Assembly: GCF_036417845.1 (NCBI RefSeq)
Contig: NC_089981.1
Coordinates: 21,162,001 to 21,226,000, forward strand
Reading direction: 5' to 3'
DNA: 64,000 bases
Origin: Apteryx mantelli
Lineage: Eukaryota > Chordata > Aves > Apterygiformes > Apterygidae
Under the pieces are notes generated by a model, which ran no database searches, was not told the origin of the DNA, and saw nothing but the letters and a program-made list of their open reading frames with translations. How positions within the stretch are numbered: the first letter of the stretch is position 1; the number at the start of each line of letters is the position of its first letter. This document shows, one piece after another, positions 14,356 through 34,500 of this stretch. The position numbers and the translations under genes were made by a program.

Positions 14356-17300
14356 AACTAAGAAAAGCCATACTGGTTTGGAGGAGCTGGTCAGCTTCTC
14401 TTGCTCCAAATGTACTTGAAGGCTAAATGCTTTGGAGTACATTCACAGTTGTCCCTTTGTCAAACACAACAGAAAGTGCAGTATTAATGAGGCATCTCTT
14501 GCTCTTCCATCCCAAAAACCTATAAATATCTCTGGATTTTGAGTGACAGCACAGAAGGATGGAGCACGGATCCTACCGCTAAGGTGTAATAGAGTGCTCC
14601 ATAGAGTAGCAAAGCTGGCTCTCATCTCTTGAATTCACTTGTTGCACACTTCCAGGCACCTGCCCTACAGAAATCTGGCAGTGCCATTAATACATTTGAA
14701 AATGACAGTCACAGGGACTCTCTGGCCTTGGCTGCAACTCCACTAAGCTAACAGGGTGATCTCCCCTGGTTTCACGTGGCCTGGATTCTCTACAGCAACC
14801 GTACCATGACACACGGCACAGCTCACTAGTGGCATTTTCAGGCACACCTAAACTTCTTGGGCTTGTGCCAACTTTATGCACCACATCCTGGCAAATGCTC
14901 CATCAGGAAGCAAGTTTCACCAGTGTGTGTGATTGCAGTGCATCACATCTGGGATGAATAAGGTGCAGCTGCTCTTCCCTCAGTGCTCTCCCCCATCCCA
15001 CAGCCACTGCTTTGCCAGCTGCCCAGGCTGATGGTTTCAGGCACTCCTACAAGCCAGAAGAGACCTGATGCTCTTCATCAGCCTGTCAGCACTCCCTGCT
15101 TCTGCCCTCAAACCCCCTCAGTTCAGAAGAGCTAAATGGCTGTACAAATGCTCTACAAACAAGATGAAGAAATATTCTCCTCTGGAGGAATGGCATTAGC
15201 GTATCGCATCCCTATGGATATGTATACCTGCTTGCCGCAGCATGCTGCTAACCCATGTCACCTTCCTGCTGCTTGGCTCCTGCTGGGTTATCTGCAAGGC
15301 GGGCTCCTCCTTGGTGGGTAGCCAAAGTACAACAGACAGGGTGCTCAGTAAAACTCCAGGGACCTGTCTCCTCTTCCTCCTGCTCTCCTACTTTTATCAC
15401 AGCCTGCTGAACACTCCCTGCTTTCTGCCATTCCCCTGGCTCCAGCGAGTGCAGCTGGGAGAGCTACAGAGCAAGAACAGCATTTCCTCTGCCTGCTGAG
15501 CTGCCACCTGGCCCAAAAGCAAACAGCAGCTCCCTCAGCCCCTCTCCTCTTCTCCTAGCCACTTCTCTTCTGAGCCAAAAGGAGAAACCCTGGCCTGGCA
15601 TCAAAGCTAGAAAAAAAATCAGCTTTTCACCCTGCCTTCAGCTGTCTGCACACACAGCTTGGTCACGGGGGAGAGCACAGAGGGGGAAGGCAGCAGCAGC
15701 TAAGGCCCCACAAGTGCTGAGCCACCAGAGCACACAGAAAAGGAAGTTGTTATCTGGCCCCAGAAATAAGAAACAGCTGCTGCTGGGCTGGGGCAGCCAC
15801 CACTCAGCCCTGCTCAAAGCAGAGAAGCAGCTGTGTCTGGGAAACCTTCTGCTTTAGCTTGTGGTCCACATTCCCCACAAATGAGGGGAAAGCTCAGGAG
15901 GTGCCAATGAAATCAGCACCTGAAGTCTTCATTTTCCCAAGCTGTTTTGGCAAGTCAGCCCCAGAGACCTCACTAGAGTGGGCTTTCTTACAAGATGTCC
16001 CCTTTTCCTCTCAGCTCTGCTGGCTCAGAAATAGGTGATGCTGCAGCACATCCCCAACGCATAGTAGTCATAGCTGAAATGGGCTGGCCAGGTGCTTTGG
16101 AAACCTTGGAAATAATATATATATAGCAGTCTCAGGGCAGTGGGCTTCCAGTTGGTCTGCCAAGGTTATCTCAGTGCTGACTTGCAGCAGACTCTGCTCC
16201 GTCTGTCAGTCCTTCCCCGCCTCTGCCAGTGCAGTTCAAAGCTGGCTGTTCGAGGCACTACTTTTAGACACTTTTGAGGCAGGTGTAATTCAGAGGAAAG
16301 CACAGGAAAAGAGGAGAATCCGCACTGGAAAAAGCATGACTTCAGCCAGGCTGCTCTATCCAGGGGAAGAGCAAAGGAAAAGGTGAGATGAATTAAAAAT
16401 ACACCTTCCCCTGAGGTATTTCTCTCCCCTGCGCAGTGACTGTTTTACCTGTCAGGAGCGTGAGAACTCGGATGGAGAAATATTGCTGGCTCCCGGGACC
16501 TCCTCTCTCCCATGGCATGTGGGTGGCCCTAGCCAAAGGTTGCACGGAAATAATTCTTATTTGTGTTGTCAGAGGCTAAAAACATCTATGTAAATATTCC
16601 AGGGATAGGTTAACAATGCAGCCCGAATCCCCACCCAACCCACGCAGTATCACAAGGCAGGCAGGTCAGTTCCAGCCCAGGCTGCAATTAAAGAGTGCCT
16701 TGTGGTTAAAACTGTCCCTGCCTGCTTTTCGCTTAGGTTTAAAGTTCTTCCATGAGGCAGCTGCTTTTGGTGCAGGTTTATTATTAGTCTGATCTACAGC
16801 AGGACCTCCTCAGCTCCCTGGAATGACCAGGAAACCCTCTTAGGGAGCAAGCAAACAGATAGTCTATGGCAGCCCTGCAGAACATACGTGGTCATTTGAT
16901 GAGCGGCATTTAGTTGTAATTAGCAGTGGTAAAGGGGTTTGGTGGTGTAATGCAGGCTCAGAATAAGGATTAGCCTCCCTATGGCACCTTGCGGGTCACT
17001 TTTGGCAGGAAGTGGCAAGACATGAAGGAATATTAAACCTCAGGCTTCAGAGCTTGAGCCAAACAGACTCGGAGATGCAGAAGAGACATCTCACACATGC
17101 CTCTTTCACAGGAGAGGCATTCGTTTTCCTTTGAAAAGGGCAGTGACATCTGTGCTGGCAATGGGTGAAGTACATGCACCTCAAAGCTGCTGTGGGGTGA
17201 CACTTCCCAGACGGACAGATGCACACATGAGTGCCCACATGCTGCGGGGCGGGAAGGAGCGGCTGCCGTGGGTGTACACGTATCGGAGTAGGAACACGAG

Positions 17301-17854
17301 GCAGTCTCACCTTGTGGCTGGGGTGGGCTAGCAGCTCGCCAAGAGACAGACACATCAGCTCTCCTGTTCAGTGACCTCTCTCTAGTGAGAGGCAGTCAAG
17401 AAGGTGCTTTCAAGCTGAGCTAAGAGAAGCACAATTTATCAAAGCAAGCCTTTGCACGAACCTAGAGCCAGAAACCGGCTCTGTGACCCTGCTGTACGGA
17501 GCGACCTGCAAAGCCCAGTATTTTTTGCTAGCAACTGGAGTCAACGGGGTTCACAACATCTCTCCAGTGCTAACATCAGACACCTCAAAGAATGTTTCTA
17601 TTCTGACTGTTAATTCCCTCAGCAGGCAGTTCTGTAACAAAGCATGCAGAGGGGTATTTCTTGAATTTCACCTGGCCAGCAATCAGGTATGCCCTGAAGC
17701 ATGAAGACTAAAGGCCCAATCCAGTTAAAAAAAGAAAAAAGCTACTCTTTCCTTCATGAGAATGTCTGCTTTTTCTTTTCCTTTGTTTCTTTACCACATA
17801 CGCAGTTCTCTCCAGCTAACTTGATTTCTTCCATCGTTCATTACCTCTTCACAG

Positions 17855-18000
17855 AAGAGTTCTCAGGTCATCCTGTTCAACCTCAGGACTTTCCCGATGC
17901 TACGTTAGCTAGGGCCTTCAAGGTTTCGAACTCCTGCAGGGCTGCTACTCCTTCCCTTGGAAGATGCTCACACAGTTTGACAGCACTCGCTGCAACAGCC
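17855..18000 (-). mobile_element. Possible old CR1 fragment, antisense
   Basis: AGGTCATCCTGTTCAACCTC, then GGGCCTTCAAGGTTTCGAAC, CTCCTTCCCTTGGAAGATG and CACAGTTTGACAGC follow the order of antisense CR1. The match is degraded. The 178-codon plus-strand open frame crossing it is not taken as a gene. Confidence 0.4.
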
Positions 18001-18721
18001 CGACATTTTCCAGTCCTGCACGCGCTGATGGCAGAACCACGGCTTACGGCTGGAGGAACACATGGGTTGTCCCAGCGTAAGCCCTGTGCATGTGCTCCCC
18101 ATGTGGGGCCCTCCACCCCTGTCAGCCACTGCTCCCCTTCCTGCCTCAGTTCACATACATGTGGTTTTAAATGGATGAGATCATCTTTTGAAAAAGTTTT
18201 ATGTTCAGCTACAAACAGACCCCAGGGCTGCCTGTGATCCAGGAGAAGCACGGAGACCATGTTAACGAGGTTTGCCATTTCCTTCAAAATGGGATGCTCG
18301 CTGCATGTCACCAAAACTGCTCAGGGACCAGATTCTTCTGCAGGACAGAACAGTCTCCCTCCTCCTCCTCCTTTCAGATTGAAGTAGAAAGGAAAGTGCA
18401 AACCTTTTCACAGCAATTTTTGAAGCAGTTCTGGACTGTAGTATGAACCTGCCTGGCCCCCACTGAGCTACTGGGGACACCAGTCCCCACTGGAGGCTGG
18501 AGTTTGGGGAAAGCTCCAGTGAAAAGTGACCCACTCCAGGGAGGCATTTTAAAGGAAGCTCTTTTACTGAAGAATCTTTAGGCCAATCCTAAGCACAGTC
18601 TAAACATTGAAGACATTTAGGAATACGTAAAATCAATAAATAAGAAAGAAAAACAAAATTGCCTTCATCTCTTACCACATCCCTGCACTACACTTTGACC
18701 CAGCAAACAGGACAGTAAGCT

Positions 18722-18800
18722 AGAACAGCTGGCTCTTATCCCACAGATCAGCCACATGGCCTTGCACATGCCTCTTTATCTTGGTTTTCACCCCCTCTAG
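18722..18800 (+). repeat. Possible MIR-like SINE fragment
   Basis: GCCACATGGCCTTGCACATG followed by CTCTTTATCTTGGTTTTCAC parallels the MIR core (tgtgaccttgggcaag..ctctgtgcctcagtttcc). Short and diverged. Confidence 0.35.
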
Positions 18801-21800
18801 CCTTTCTGGCTGGGACCTCTAGACTTTGCTTGCAACACAGAGCCTTGCTGATCTCTCAGTGATGGGAATATTCACCAGGACCCGCCCAGGGTAATCGGTT
18901 TAGAGGCATCTTCTACCAGTAACAGGTAACTGAGCTGGTCAGAACTATACTGCACGTTCAGCCAGCGCATGTAAGCATCTTCAACTTAGCCCATGCACCT
19001 TCAAAAGCCATGCTTGTACATACCTGCATAACAGGCTTCACCTAGTTCTGCATGAAGACATCAACAAGGACTTCTGCTTCTCCCCAACAGTCATGCTCTG
19101 TGCACTGACACTGGCAAAGCTTCCTCTCTGAGCAGACTCTTTCCTGGAGCTTCACAGGCCCAGCTGCTTACTGACAGCACCTGGATCACACCATATTAGG
19201 GTTATTCTCCTTACTCTTACTCCCCTATCCCACTAGGGTGCCCACCCCAGCTGGCAGCCACTGTGCACCTCCCTGTTTCCCCTTTGAAGAAAAAGGGGTC
19301 TCAGTTTCCCAACAGCATGATGAACTTTCACAGGGCTTTGCCCCATGGTGCAGTTTACAATAATCAGCAGCAGCATTCAGCTCCTGAATTCAGACTGCCT
19401 CCTCCCTAAGTCATCTGGACAAACACCACTCTCTCTTCTGTTACCAACAGGAATCCTTATTTAATACTCTTCCAGCTCCAGAGCCAAGCTCAGGCTTGCA
19501 GAGACTCCGAGGGCATCACAAGGATGGCACATTCAGGGATGTGTCCACTCCTAATTACCTGCTCTTCCAAAGCAAGAATCCCACTGCCACCACATCAGTG
19601 CACAAGCACAAGTACTGGAGTCCTGGAACCATGAGTATATAAATCTCTATTGCTTCTGAAGTTGAAAAAAGAAGAAATGAAGAAAAATTAAGACAGCAAC
19701 ATAAACCTTAAGGGAAAAAAGTCAAAACAAGACTTGCTTGTTGCTTCTCAGGAAAAAAAAAAAAACTCCCTCCCCCTTATATTTCTGTTCATAAGCAATG
19801 GCAGTAATATTTAGTGGGAAATTTTTTAAGGCCCTGGTTGCACTGACACGTAAGCATAGCTGCATTGATCGAGAGCAAGCAAAGCTGCTCAGAAATATGC
19901 CTGCAGCAAGGGGAGGCACATGCGAGAAATCACACATAACTTTGGGATTGTGTGTCCCCTTTTTAGGCACTTTTGAAAATTGTCACCCTCTAATCAGCAG
20001 CAGTGGCTGAAATCTCAAGGCTATAAAGCAAAATTTACAATTAACTCTGGAATTTTGTTAAATATTGACCACGTTTTTGAGCAAGCTATGAACGGTCACC
20101 TCTAAATGTGAGTATTTTCCCCATCAGCTGAATAAATCCTTCCCCTTTCCTTTCTCCTTCTCCATTTCCTAGTCTTTTCAGAGTCACACTGGAAGATTTA
20201 ATGGTGTTTAGCCTTACAAGCTCAGGTTCTGCAATTTCATCTGCTCCCACTGAAGAACAGCAATCACTTACCTAAGTCTATGACCCTCAAACTAGTGCAG
20301 CTTTGCTTGTCCCAGCTTGAAGGGGTTAAAACATTCAATGACCCTGCATGAAGACAAGTTATTTGTTTGCTTTTTCAAACAGATTGCACATTCCTGTCCA
20401 AATAGTTTTACTCTTTTTAATTGGGACCAGCAAGAGGTTGGGTAAGCTCTATGCACAGCAAAAGACCCTTCATTTAAACATACTTTGTAATTCAAACAAT
20501 GCCAGCCAAGGCATGAGATGAACATCACATAGGGTTAACCAGGACATCCAAGTTCAGGTGGAGACACTTCTTTTCCCAGACCCCTTGAGGTTTCTCTGCC
20601 AGAGGGACAGTGAGTAGTACAAGCTCCAAAAGAGCTGCCCCACAGCACAGCCTGCTGGCATGTCTCAGCCAAAGCAGGACTGCTCTAAATACTTTGTGTC
20701 AAGCCTAGCAAGAGCACAGACAGACAGACCAGGGTTTAAGAAACACGAAACACTGAAGGAGGAGAACCTGCCACTGAACCCCTTTGAACCACAGTTGGCT
20801 TCTGGCATTTTGACACAGGCTGGATAGAGAAATTGAACAGCAGAAGAGTGATTGCAGGAAATTCGTTTTATCGGGTCCAAGGACCTGCAGCTACAGAGAG
20901 AAAACAAAATCCTGTAGAGCAAAGACCAGCTTTATCCACAGTAACTAGTTATTCAGTAAGACGAAAATGTCCAAGCAGAGTTGTAACCCTGAACTCCTTG
21001 GTCTTCTAACAGATAGCAATCAGTATTGGTCTAGGTTTTTCCTGTTGTTCAGCCTGTTTTTTTTCCCCCTCAAAAAGCACAAACTTGCAAGCTCACACCT
21101 TGTGGAAAAGAAAATATTTGCTTCCGAACCCATTGGCCAACTCTAGCCAAGTGCAACCAAGATAATGAAGTTCCAAAGGTTTCCCAAGACTTAGAGGCCA
21201 CGGAAAGGAGACAACGAGGAGGGCCCTGGTCAAGGGAGATGCTGCAATATGAACTTGCCTTTGCTATGTACTAGAGAACCCACCGTGGAAAAAGCCATTA
21301 CAAATGCTTCAGGCAGGCAGGGCTCAGGTTTTTTGTTTTGATTTTATGATGCCAGAAATGAGCAACCACCAGCCAAATCCAGAGAAACCAATTCCATGGA
21401 TGCCTGTTTCCTGAGCTCCCCAAGTGTTCGCCTACAAGGTGCATTAGCTGTTTTAAAGGTCACACTTAAGAGTTCAGCATATGCCCCCCATCTCTCCAGA
21501 CACCACTTGGTATATCTCAAACTCAGATTTTCAGTCTAAGAGTTCTTCATTCTTATTACTCCTCCAAGTGTTTTACCCCTCCACTATTTCCTTTCCTCTC
21601 CACTATCTAGAACAACATATTTCTAATACAGGCAATTACACAAGAGGGAGGTAGCATTCAGGATAATCAAATCTAAATTTAGTTCCAGGATGTTCCTGTG
21701 TTTTATTGAGAAAGAGGCTATGCAACAGGTTGAAACCCAATGTGCGTCAGATGTACTCTGCTTCACAGCAGCAGCGTGTTGTTTTTGGCAGTCCCTTGGC

Positions 21801-23284
21801 AGATGTCTTCTAGATAACTTGGTAGGGCTCCGTCTATTGTTGTACTGTGAATTCAGCAAACGAACTTTCAAAGGTATTGCATTTCCTTGTCCCCCTTACT
21901 AGCTATTAACCATGGCAACAATATACCAAGAAACGCAGTAGATTTGCCATCATTTGCAGCCTTAAAACCAAAGCAAAATAAGCCTTTCTGGGAGGCAGAC
22001 TTTCCAGACAGAAACAACAGGTTTGAGGTAGAAATGACTACTGGTGACCCCCAACACAAAGAGGGCCAGCAAGGAAGAAGCCCAAATTCCTTCCAACTCG
22101 CATGTCAAACTACTGCTAGAGAAAAGCCCTTTGGAGGACTGCATGTGCAACCCATCTTCAACCCCTCTGCCCTCCCTCTTGAAAACCCACGAGTACCACA
22201 TGCAAAAGCATTACAGAACCAGCAAAGCTTTACTACTGGTTTCAATGCATAAGCCAGAAAACACAGCTTCATTTTCAGAGGCCAGGCTCCAGCCCAATAT
22301 TCCCCCCTGCCTTTTTTTTTTTTTTAAACTTTGTTTTGTTTTTATTGCATAAACTGGGCTAGTCTGAGACAAAACCACTGAGACATAAAGCAAAGCCTGC
22401 TCGCGATTTCTCCACCTGGCACTGCACTTTAAACACCATTACGGTGAGTGGGAAGATCTCTGCCTTGTGTGCAGAAACGCACTGAGGAGCGAGACATGGG
22501 CTGGTGCTCAGCCTTGCACTAAAACCTTCAGTTTCTGCTGAGACAGTAATCCACGTCTGGAAGTGTGGTAACGCAAATAAGAACAAAAAAGACAGGCTGT
22601 GCCAGTATCTGAACAGGAGACCTAGTTAAAAACAATACAGCAGGCTGTGGGAACTGCAACAAGCTTCTGATGAGCACTCACCTTCCTGTAAGGACCTGTT
22701 GAGAAGCCACAAAGATTTTTTTTTATGGTGGTGGTTTCTTTTAGCTGTGATGCAGTTGTAACATTCTCACTGTGTTCATGAGAAACTCCCTAAGACTCTT
22801 GTAAACAGAGTTGTAACCCTATTCCAGCTATGTAATTATATCATACAAACTCAAATCATTCCTGAAGCTTAAAAAAAAAAGCACGCTTTGGAAAGTGCTT
22901 GTTTTAAACAAAACTGATTTTTTTTTGCTTGTTTTTTGTTTTGTTTTTAAGTAATGTACCCTTTCTCTCTTTCCCCTCTCCCAAAATATCAGCACAGGGC
23001 TCTGATACTGCCTCAAAAAGGAGAACACAAGACCAACGCAACTTCACAGACTTCTGCTCCATTCCACAGAATCTGGAAATTTTGGTCCAAATTTTGGTCT
23101 TCTGCTATGAAGAAATCCATGGAGACCACAAGAAATAAGGCAGCAGTTAGTGAAAAGTTCATACAAAAGTTTCCTGTTCCCAGGATAAGCAACTACAAGT
23201 TTGATGCTCAGAGCTGAGCTTTAGAAAATTACTGCAGAGCACTAGCAGAAGAGCTGCAGCATCGAACCTTTTCACAGGAAGGCA

Positions 23285-23500
23285 TTTCCTACAGAGAGGA
23301 ATTCACTTGCACAGCCAGGAGAAAGCGCAAAGGGAGAGCCCTTGCCTGGCTCCACCATACCTACATGCATTTATTTGAGATGCCCAAATAAGAGAGAGAA
23401 ATGAGTTGAACCTGAGGTAACACCCATCTCTTGGAAGACGGCAGAGACTTGAGGAGTCAACTCTTATCTCAGTATCTGGAGTAAAGTGCAAAGACCACAT
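23285..23500 (+). repeat. Dispersed repeat, copy 1 of 2
   Basis: This copy aligns with 28450-28660 in the same orientation. Shared segments include TGCATTTATTTGAGATG against TGCATTTATCTGAAATG, and GAGTTGAACCTGAGGTAACA against GAGCTGAACCTTAGGTGACA, both followed by CCCATCTCTT. Similarity stops near 23490. I do not recognise the family. Confidence 0.6.
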
Positions 23501-24469
23501 GCTTAGGGGTCTGTGCTTAGTGCCTCACCTGCTTAAGTCATGCAATTAAGGTGAAGCCTGAGACTATTAACGTACAGGTAAGTCTCTGGACTTCGTGGTT
23601 GTAGAACAGCATCTGCCTGACCTCTGCTAACAGCTTAAAAGGGTTGTGCTCAGAAGTGAACAGTCCCAGCCATCTCAACAGGGCGTAACTCCTCAGCTGC
23701 TCTCAGGGATGTTCCCAACACTTGGTTGCATCAGACACTGCACGTGGGCAGTTCCTGGAAGATGGGGAAAAGCAGGGTTTAATTCCCCGCCACAGAAAAC
23801 AGGGACCAATTCCAAAAAGCCGTACAGTACAATAAAAAAAATACATATATATTCAGTTCTGCAAACTTTTTTCCAGGAAAAGCAGTGTGAATTTTGGGGC
23901 TTACCCTTCAAGTCTTCCAAGGAGGGAGGCTCCCAAAACCACACTATCCTTTTACCTGGAGAGGTGCTCTAACCTGTTGGCATGTGGATGCATCCAGTAC
24001 AAGAGCACCATAAAACACAACCCAACACTGACAACCAGATCAGCTCACTTTTAAAGCAATCTCTTCCCTTTCCTCAGCACCTTCGAGCTACATACCCCCT
24101 ACTCCGTTTCCTGAAACATTGTCCCCAAAACCACCTTTTAAATTGGAAGAGATTCAGGAAACGACCTCCCATCCATTTCTTTTGAACTATCCCTTGCCTC
24201 TGCTACTGCTTCTGCTATTTGCAGCAGTCTTTATAGCACTTTCAGCCTGAAGATGAACTAGAAGTCTACAAGGTAGCTTCCACTGGGTAAAACTCCATCC
24301 AAATTCTAAACAACCAAGGGATTTGGGATAAATAACTGAATCAAAACCCAATGATTCCATGTCTTCAGGTTGCCTATTATCATCATGCTCCCATGTAATT
24401 TTGAGGCTGATAAAGTAGAAAAAGCAACTCATTCAGAGAGGACAAAGGCTATCAAATCTATTTAAAAAT

Positions 24470-24499
24470 ATACATATATATATACACACACACACACAC
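24470..24499. repeat. (TA)n(CA)n microsatellite
   Basis: An alternating AT stretch passes into nine or so CA units. Confidence 0.9.
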
Positions 24500-25011
24500 C
24501 GCACCTTGATCCAGCCTTTTGCTATTTATATTTATATTTCACTCAAAAAAGATGTAGTAATCACTGCAGAATACTTGCCAAGAATCGAGTGTTTTCTGTT
24601 CTCTCTCAACTGCAGATCCTAGTAGGAGGTCAGCTGGAACGTGTGTGTAATAGGGATTCCCAGCTACTAGCAACTGTGAGCCAGTACTGAAAAGAAAAAA
24701 AAGGAAAAAAAGAAAGAAAAGAAAGCCTGACTGTCTATGCATGAAAATTAATAAGCTATGCTAAGGTGAATGGATCCGTGTACCTGGGAGACTTTGCAGC
24801 ATTATGGTCTCAAGGAACAGAAGCCCAACCCTGAAAGAAGATCAGCATCTTCTGTGACATGCCTGCACTTCCAGTGCTGTCTTCAATGCCTCTGTCTACA
24901 GTAAAGTAGAGCTAATTTGCACAAGCCTAAAATCCCTCTTTCTTGCTTCTAAACTGGCAGGGACAGCAATGAAAACAGAATTGCAACAAGACATGCCCTT
25001 CCAGGGCCCCA

Positions 25012-25017
25012 TTTATT
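25012..25017 (-). terminator. C11orf24: Poly(A) signal AATAAA for C11orf24
   Basis: This is the first canonical AATAAA downstream of the stop on the minus strand (plus strand TTTATT). The following minus-strand sequence is T/GT-rich (TGTCTTGTTG, CTGTTTTCATTG), as expected for a cleavage-stimulation element. The hexamer could be inherited from an old L2-type tail, but it would still work. Confidence 0.5.
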
Positions 25018-25194
25018 GAGTGAATACAAAAATAATCATGTGAGTGCAGAGGCACAATAATCCGCTCCACGGTGAAAAGCCACCTTGGGTTAGCAGTAAA
25101 CAGAGTGTTTACAGCACCTTGTAAACAGATCTCTTTACAAGCAGGAAGCATATTGAAACATGGTGCACACTGGATTAAAAGTTCCCTGTCGCAG

Positions 25195-25300
25195 CAATAC
25201 TTCACACATCTTATCCGGCAAGTTCAAAACACTTCACAAAAGGTGAGAACTCCCTCTGTTCCATTTTACAGAGGGGAGCACACGTGATACCAACAAAACA
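25195..25300 (+). repeat. Possible MIR-like SINE fragment in C11orf24 3' UTR
   Basis: Seen on the plus strand: CAATACTTCACACATCTTAT, then AAAACACTTCACAAAAGG and TTCCATTTTACAGAGGGG. This is the order found in MIR-type 3' regions. It lies antisense within the predicted 3' UTR. Confidence 0.4.
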
Positions 25301-25480
25301 CAGGGAACTTACAGTGTAAAGAGTTGAAAAAGAGCCACATCATTCTCAGAGGATGACAGCTCACCTCTTGTTAGGGTCGTTTTGCAGTGAAAAATAATGG
25401 CCAAAGCTATTTTGCATTATGGAAAAGTTTTATAAATGACTACTCTTCTACCGCAACCTGTTGCACAGTTGAATAAAAAA

Positions 25481-25496
25481 TATATATATATATATA
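25481..25496. repeat. (TA)8 microsatellite
   Basis: Eight TA units within the predicted C11orf24 3' UTR. Confidence 0.9.
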
Positions 25497-25658
25497 CTTT
25501 TTGTTCTTAATACAGTACATGGCATTTCTCCTAAATTGCACCAGAAGTAAATTTGGAAGCACTTTCAGTTTGTCTTATAGGCAAATGGGAAAGAAAAACA
25601 AGTCAGACAGGCTTTCAATCTCCTTTCCATCTCTGTCCCGTGTTTTATCCCCACCCTT

Positions 25659-33278
<7,620 letters not shown>

Positions 33279-33374
33279 CTTCAAGGCTGGCCTTGCAGGG
33301 AAGCTTCTCTTCTCAGGAGCCGGTAGTACAGGAGGATGTTTTCCTATATCACTCTTGGATCCAGTGTGATATAC
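33279..33374 (-). other. C11orf24: 5' UTR part of C11orf24 start-codon exon
   Basis: The minus strand upstream of the ATG runs about 96 bases without another ATG to a plausible acceptor, TTTTTAAAAATAG, at 33376-33375. This implies at least one further non-coding 5' exon. The acceptor is inferred; its pyrimidine tract is interrupted by A's. Confidence 0.45.
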
Positions 33375-33469
33375 CTATTTTTAAAAAAGAAAATAATCAA
33401 TTTATACCAAAAGTTTGCACCTGAAGTGTTTTATTAAACCCACTTCTATCAATAGGCATGAAAGGGTTT

Positions 33470-33555
33470 GCAAAACGAAGGCAAGTATTATTACATACAA
33501 TATATAGGCAATGAAGCAGAGAGCGGAAAAGACTATTCCCAAATTCACACAGAGG
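33470..33555 (+). repeat. Possible MIR-like fragment
   Basis: GGCAATGAAGCAGAGAGCGG followed by ACTATTCCCAAATTCACACA resembles the antisense MIR core (gaggcacagagagg..acttgcccaaggtcacacag). It lies about 0.1 kb upstream of the C11orf24 start-codon exon. Weak. Confidence 0.3.
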
Positions 33556-34390
33556 ATCTTTCTTTGGAAAGGGTACTTTGCTCTCCCTTCTTCAGACCCC
33601 GACAGAGAACAACTCTTAACTCAAAAGCTGCAGGCAGTAGGTTATACTGTCTTCCTTTAGCTTCCCCAAGATCCCAAGGTGAAGAAGTTTTAAAGAAACA
33701 CGATGCATCTTCTACAGTCAATAACGCCATCCAGAATAGAAAGAGCTCTGTTGTCTGTTACTCCGATTTCATTTGGAGGATCTACCTGACTACTGTCAAA
33801 CCAAATCCTAGTGGGGCTACAAAACAGCACCAGGAGGAGCAGCAGCATGTGAAAGGTGGAAAGAGGATACTTCTTTTGAAATTGGTTCACACATTTCTGG
33901 GATGTTAATTGACACCTCGACACAACAAATACACAGGAGGCAGCTAATGCGGGTGCAGAACTGCACATGGCTAATCAGGGCTTCAGAGTCGGACAGGCTG
34001 GGGGGCTTAGCTTTTGGTTTGCTCTTAAAGATTGTTCCCAGGTTCAGCAGAAGGGTTTTCACCAGCTCGAGCACACTGATAATACAGGGATCCACAAGCT
34101 TGGAATATACCTAGAACCTGGCCCCGCTTTTACACCAAATCAGTCAAACCAAGCATTAAGGCTTGGTTCATTCTTGCTTTGATTTTCTTGCTGATTGCAA
34201 AAGCTATTAAAAACTTTTTAATTCAAAACAAGCAAAAGCCAAAAACTCATGTCTTTTAAGCGACTACACAGGTGCAGCAGCTGCTACTGAAGAAGTTTCA
34301 CACCCACAGTGGTCTTCATTTCCCCACACAACACAGTAAATACACAATGTCTTTCCTTCATCACCACTACACACAAGACACTTCTGTCCC

Positions 34391-34500
34391 CACAGATGGG
34401 CTCTCGCCCTTGAAGCCATTGGAGCAGCTCCCATGGACTTCAGTGCATTTCAGAGCAGATCCTCACCTTCTGCCTGGATTTACCCTGGTGTTTTCAAGAC
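34391..34500. repeat. Possible ancient amniote interspersed repeat
   Basis: TTGAAGCCATTGGAGCAGCT, CCCATGGACTTCAGTGC and AGCAGATCCTCACCTTCTG resemble a widespread amniote repeat built on 'ttgaagtcaatgggag' palindromes. The name is not known to me with certainty. Confidence 0.3.

Larger units (their letters stand above)
1..24989. other. Intergenic region downstream of C11orf24
   Basis: No protein gene or RNA gene was recognised on either strand. Open frames reach at most 178 codons and have no recognisable domain, signal or splice context. Contents that can be named are a tandem duplication (581-651), a G11 run, an old CR1 (7100-7335), an L2/MIR-like tail (14235-14355), an antisense CR1 trace (17855-18000), a MIR trace (18722-18800), one dispersed-repeat copy (23285-23500), a TA/CA microsatellite and purine-rich runs (for example 24686-24726). 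In other amniotes KMT5B lies on this side; none of its SET-domain exons was recognised here. Confidence 0.7.
24990..25658 (-). other. C11orf24: C11orf24 3' UTR (predicted extent)
   Basis: About 650 bases lie between the stop codon and the first AATAAA on the minus strand. The stretch includes a (TA)n run at 25481-25496 and a MIR-like fossil at about 25195-25300. The end is predicted from the poly(A) signal and a T/GT-rich stretch just beyond it, not from transcript data. Confidence 0.5.

Noticed and set aside
17701-18237. 178-codon plus-strand open frame
   Set aside because: It runs across an antisense CR1 trace; no conserved protein features.
33279-33284. Start two codons upstream of the annotated ATG
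   Set aside because: The upstream codon is TTG. The ATG at 33278 gives the MWTA start shared with human.
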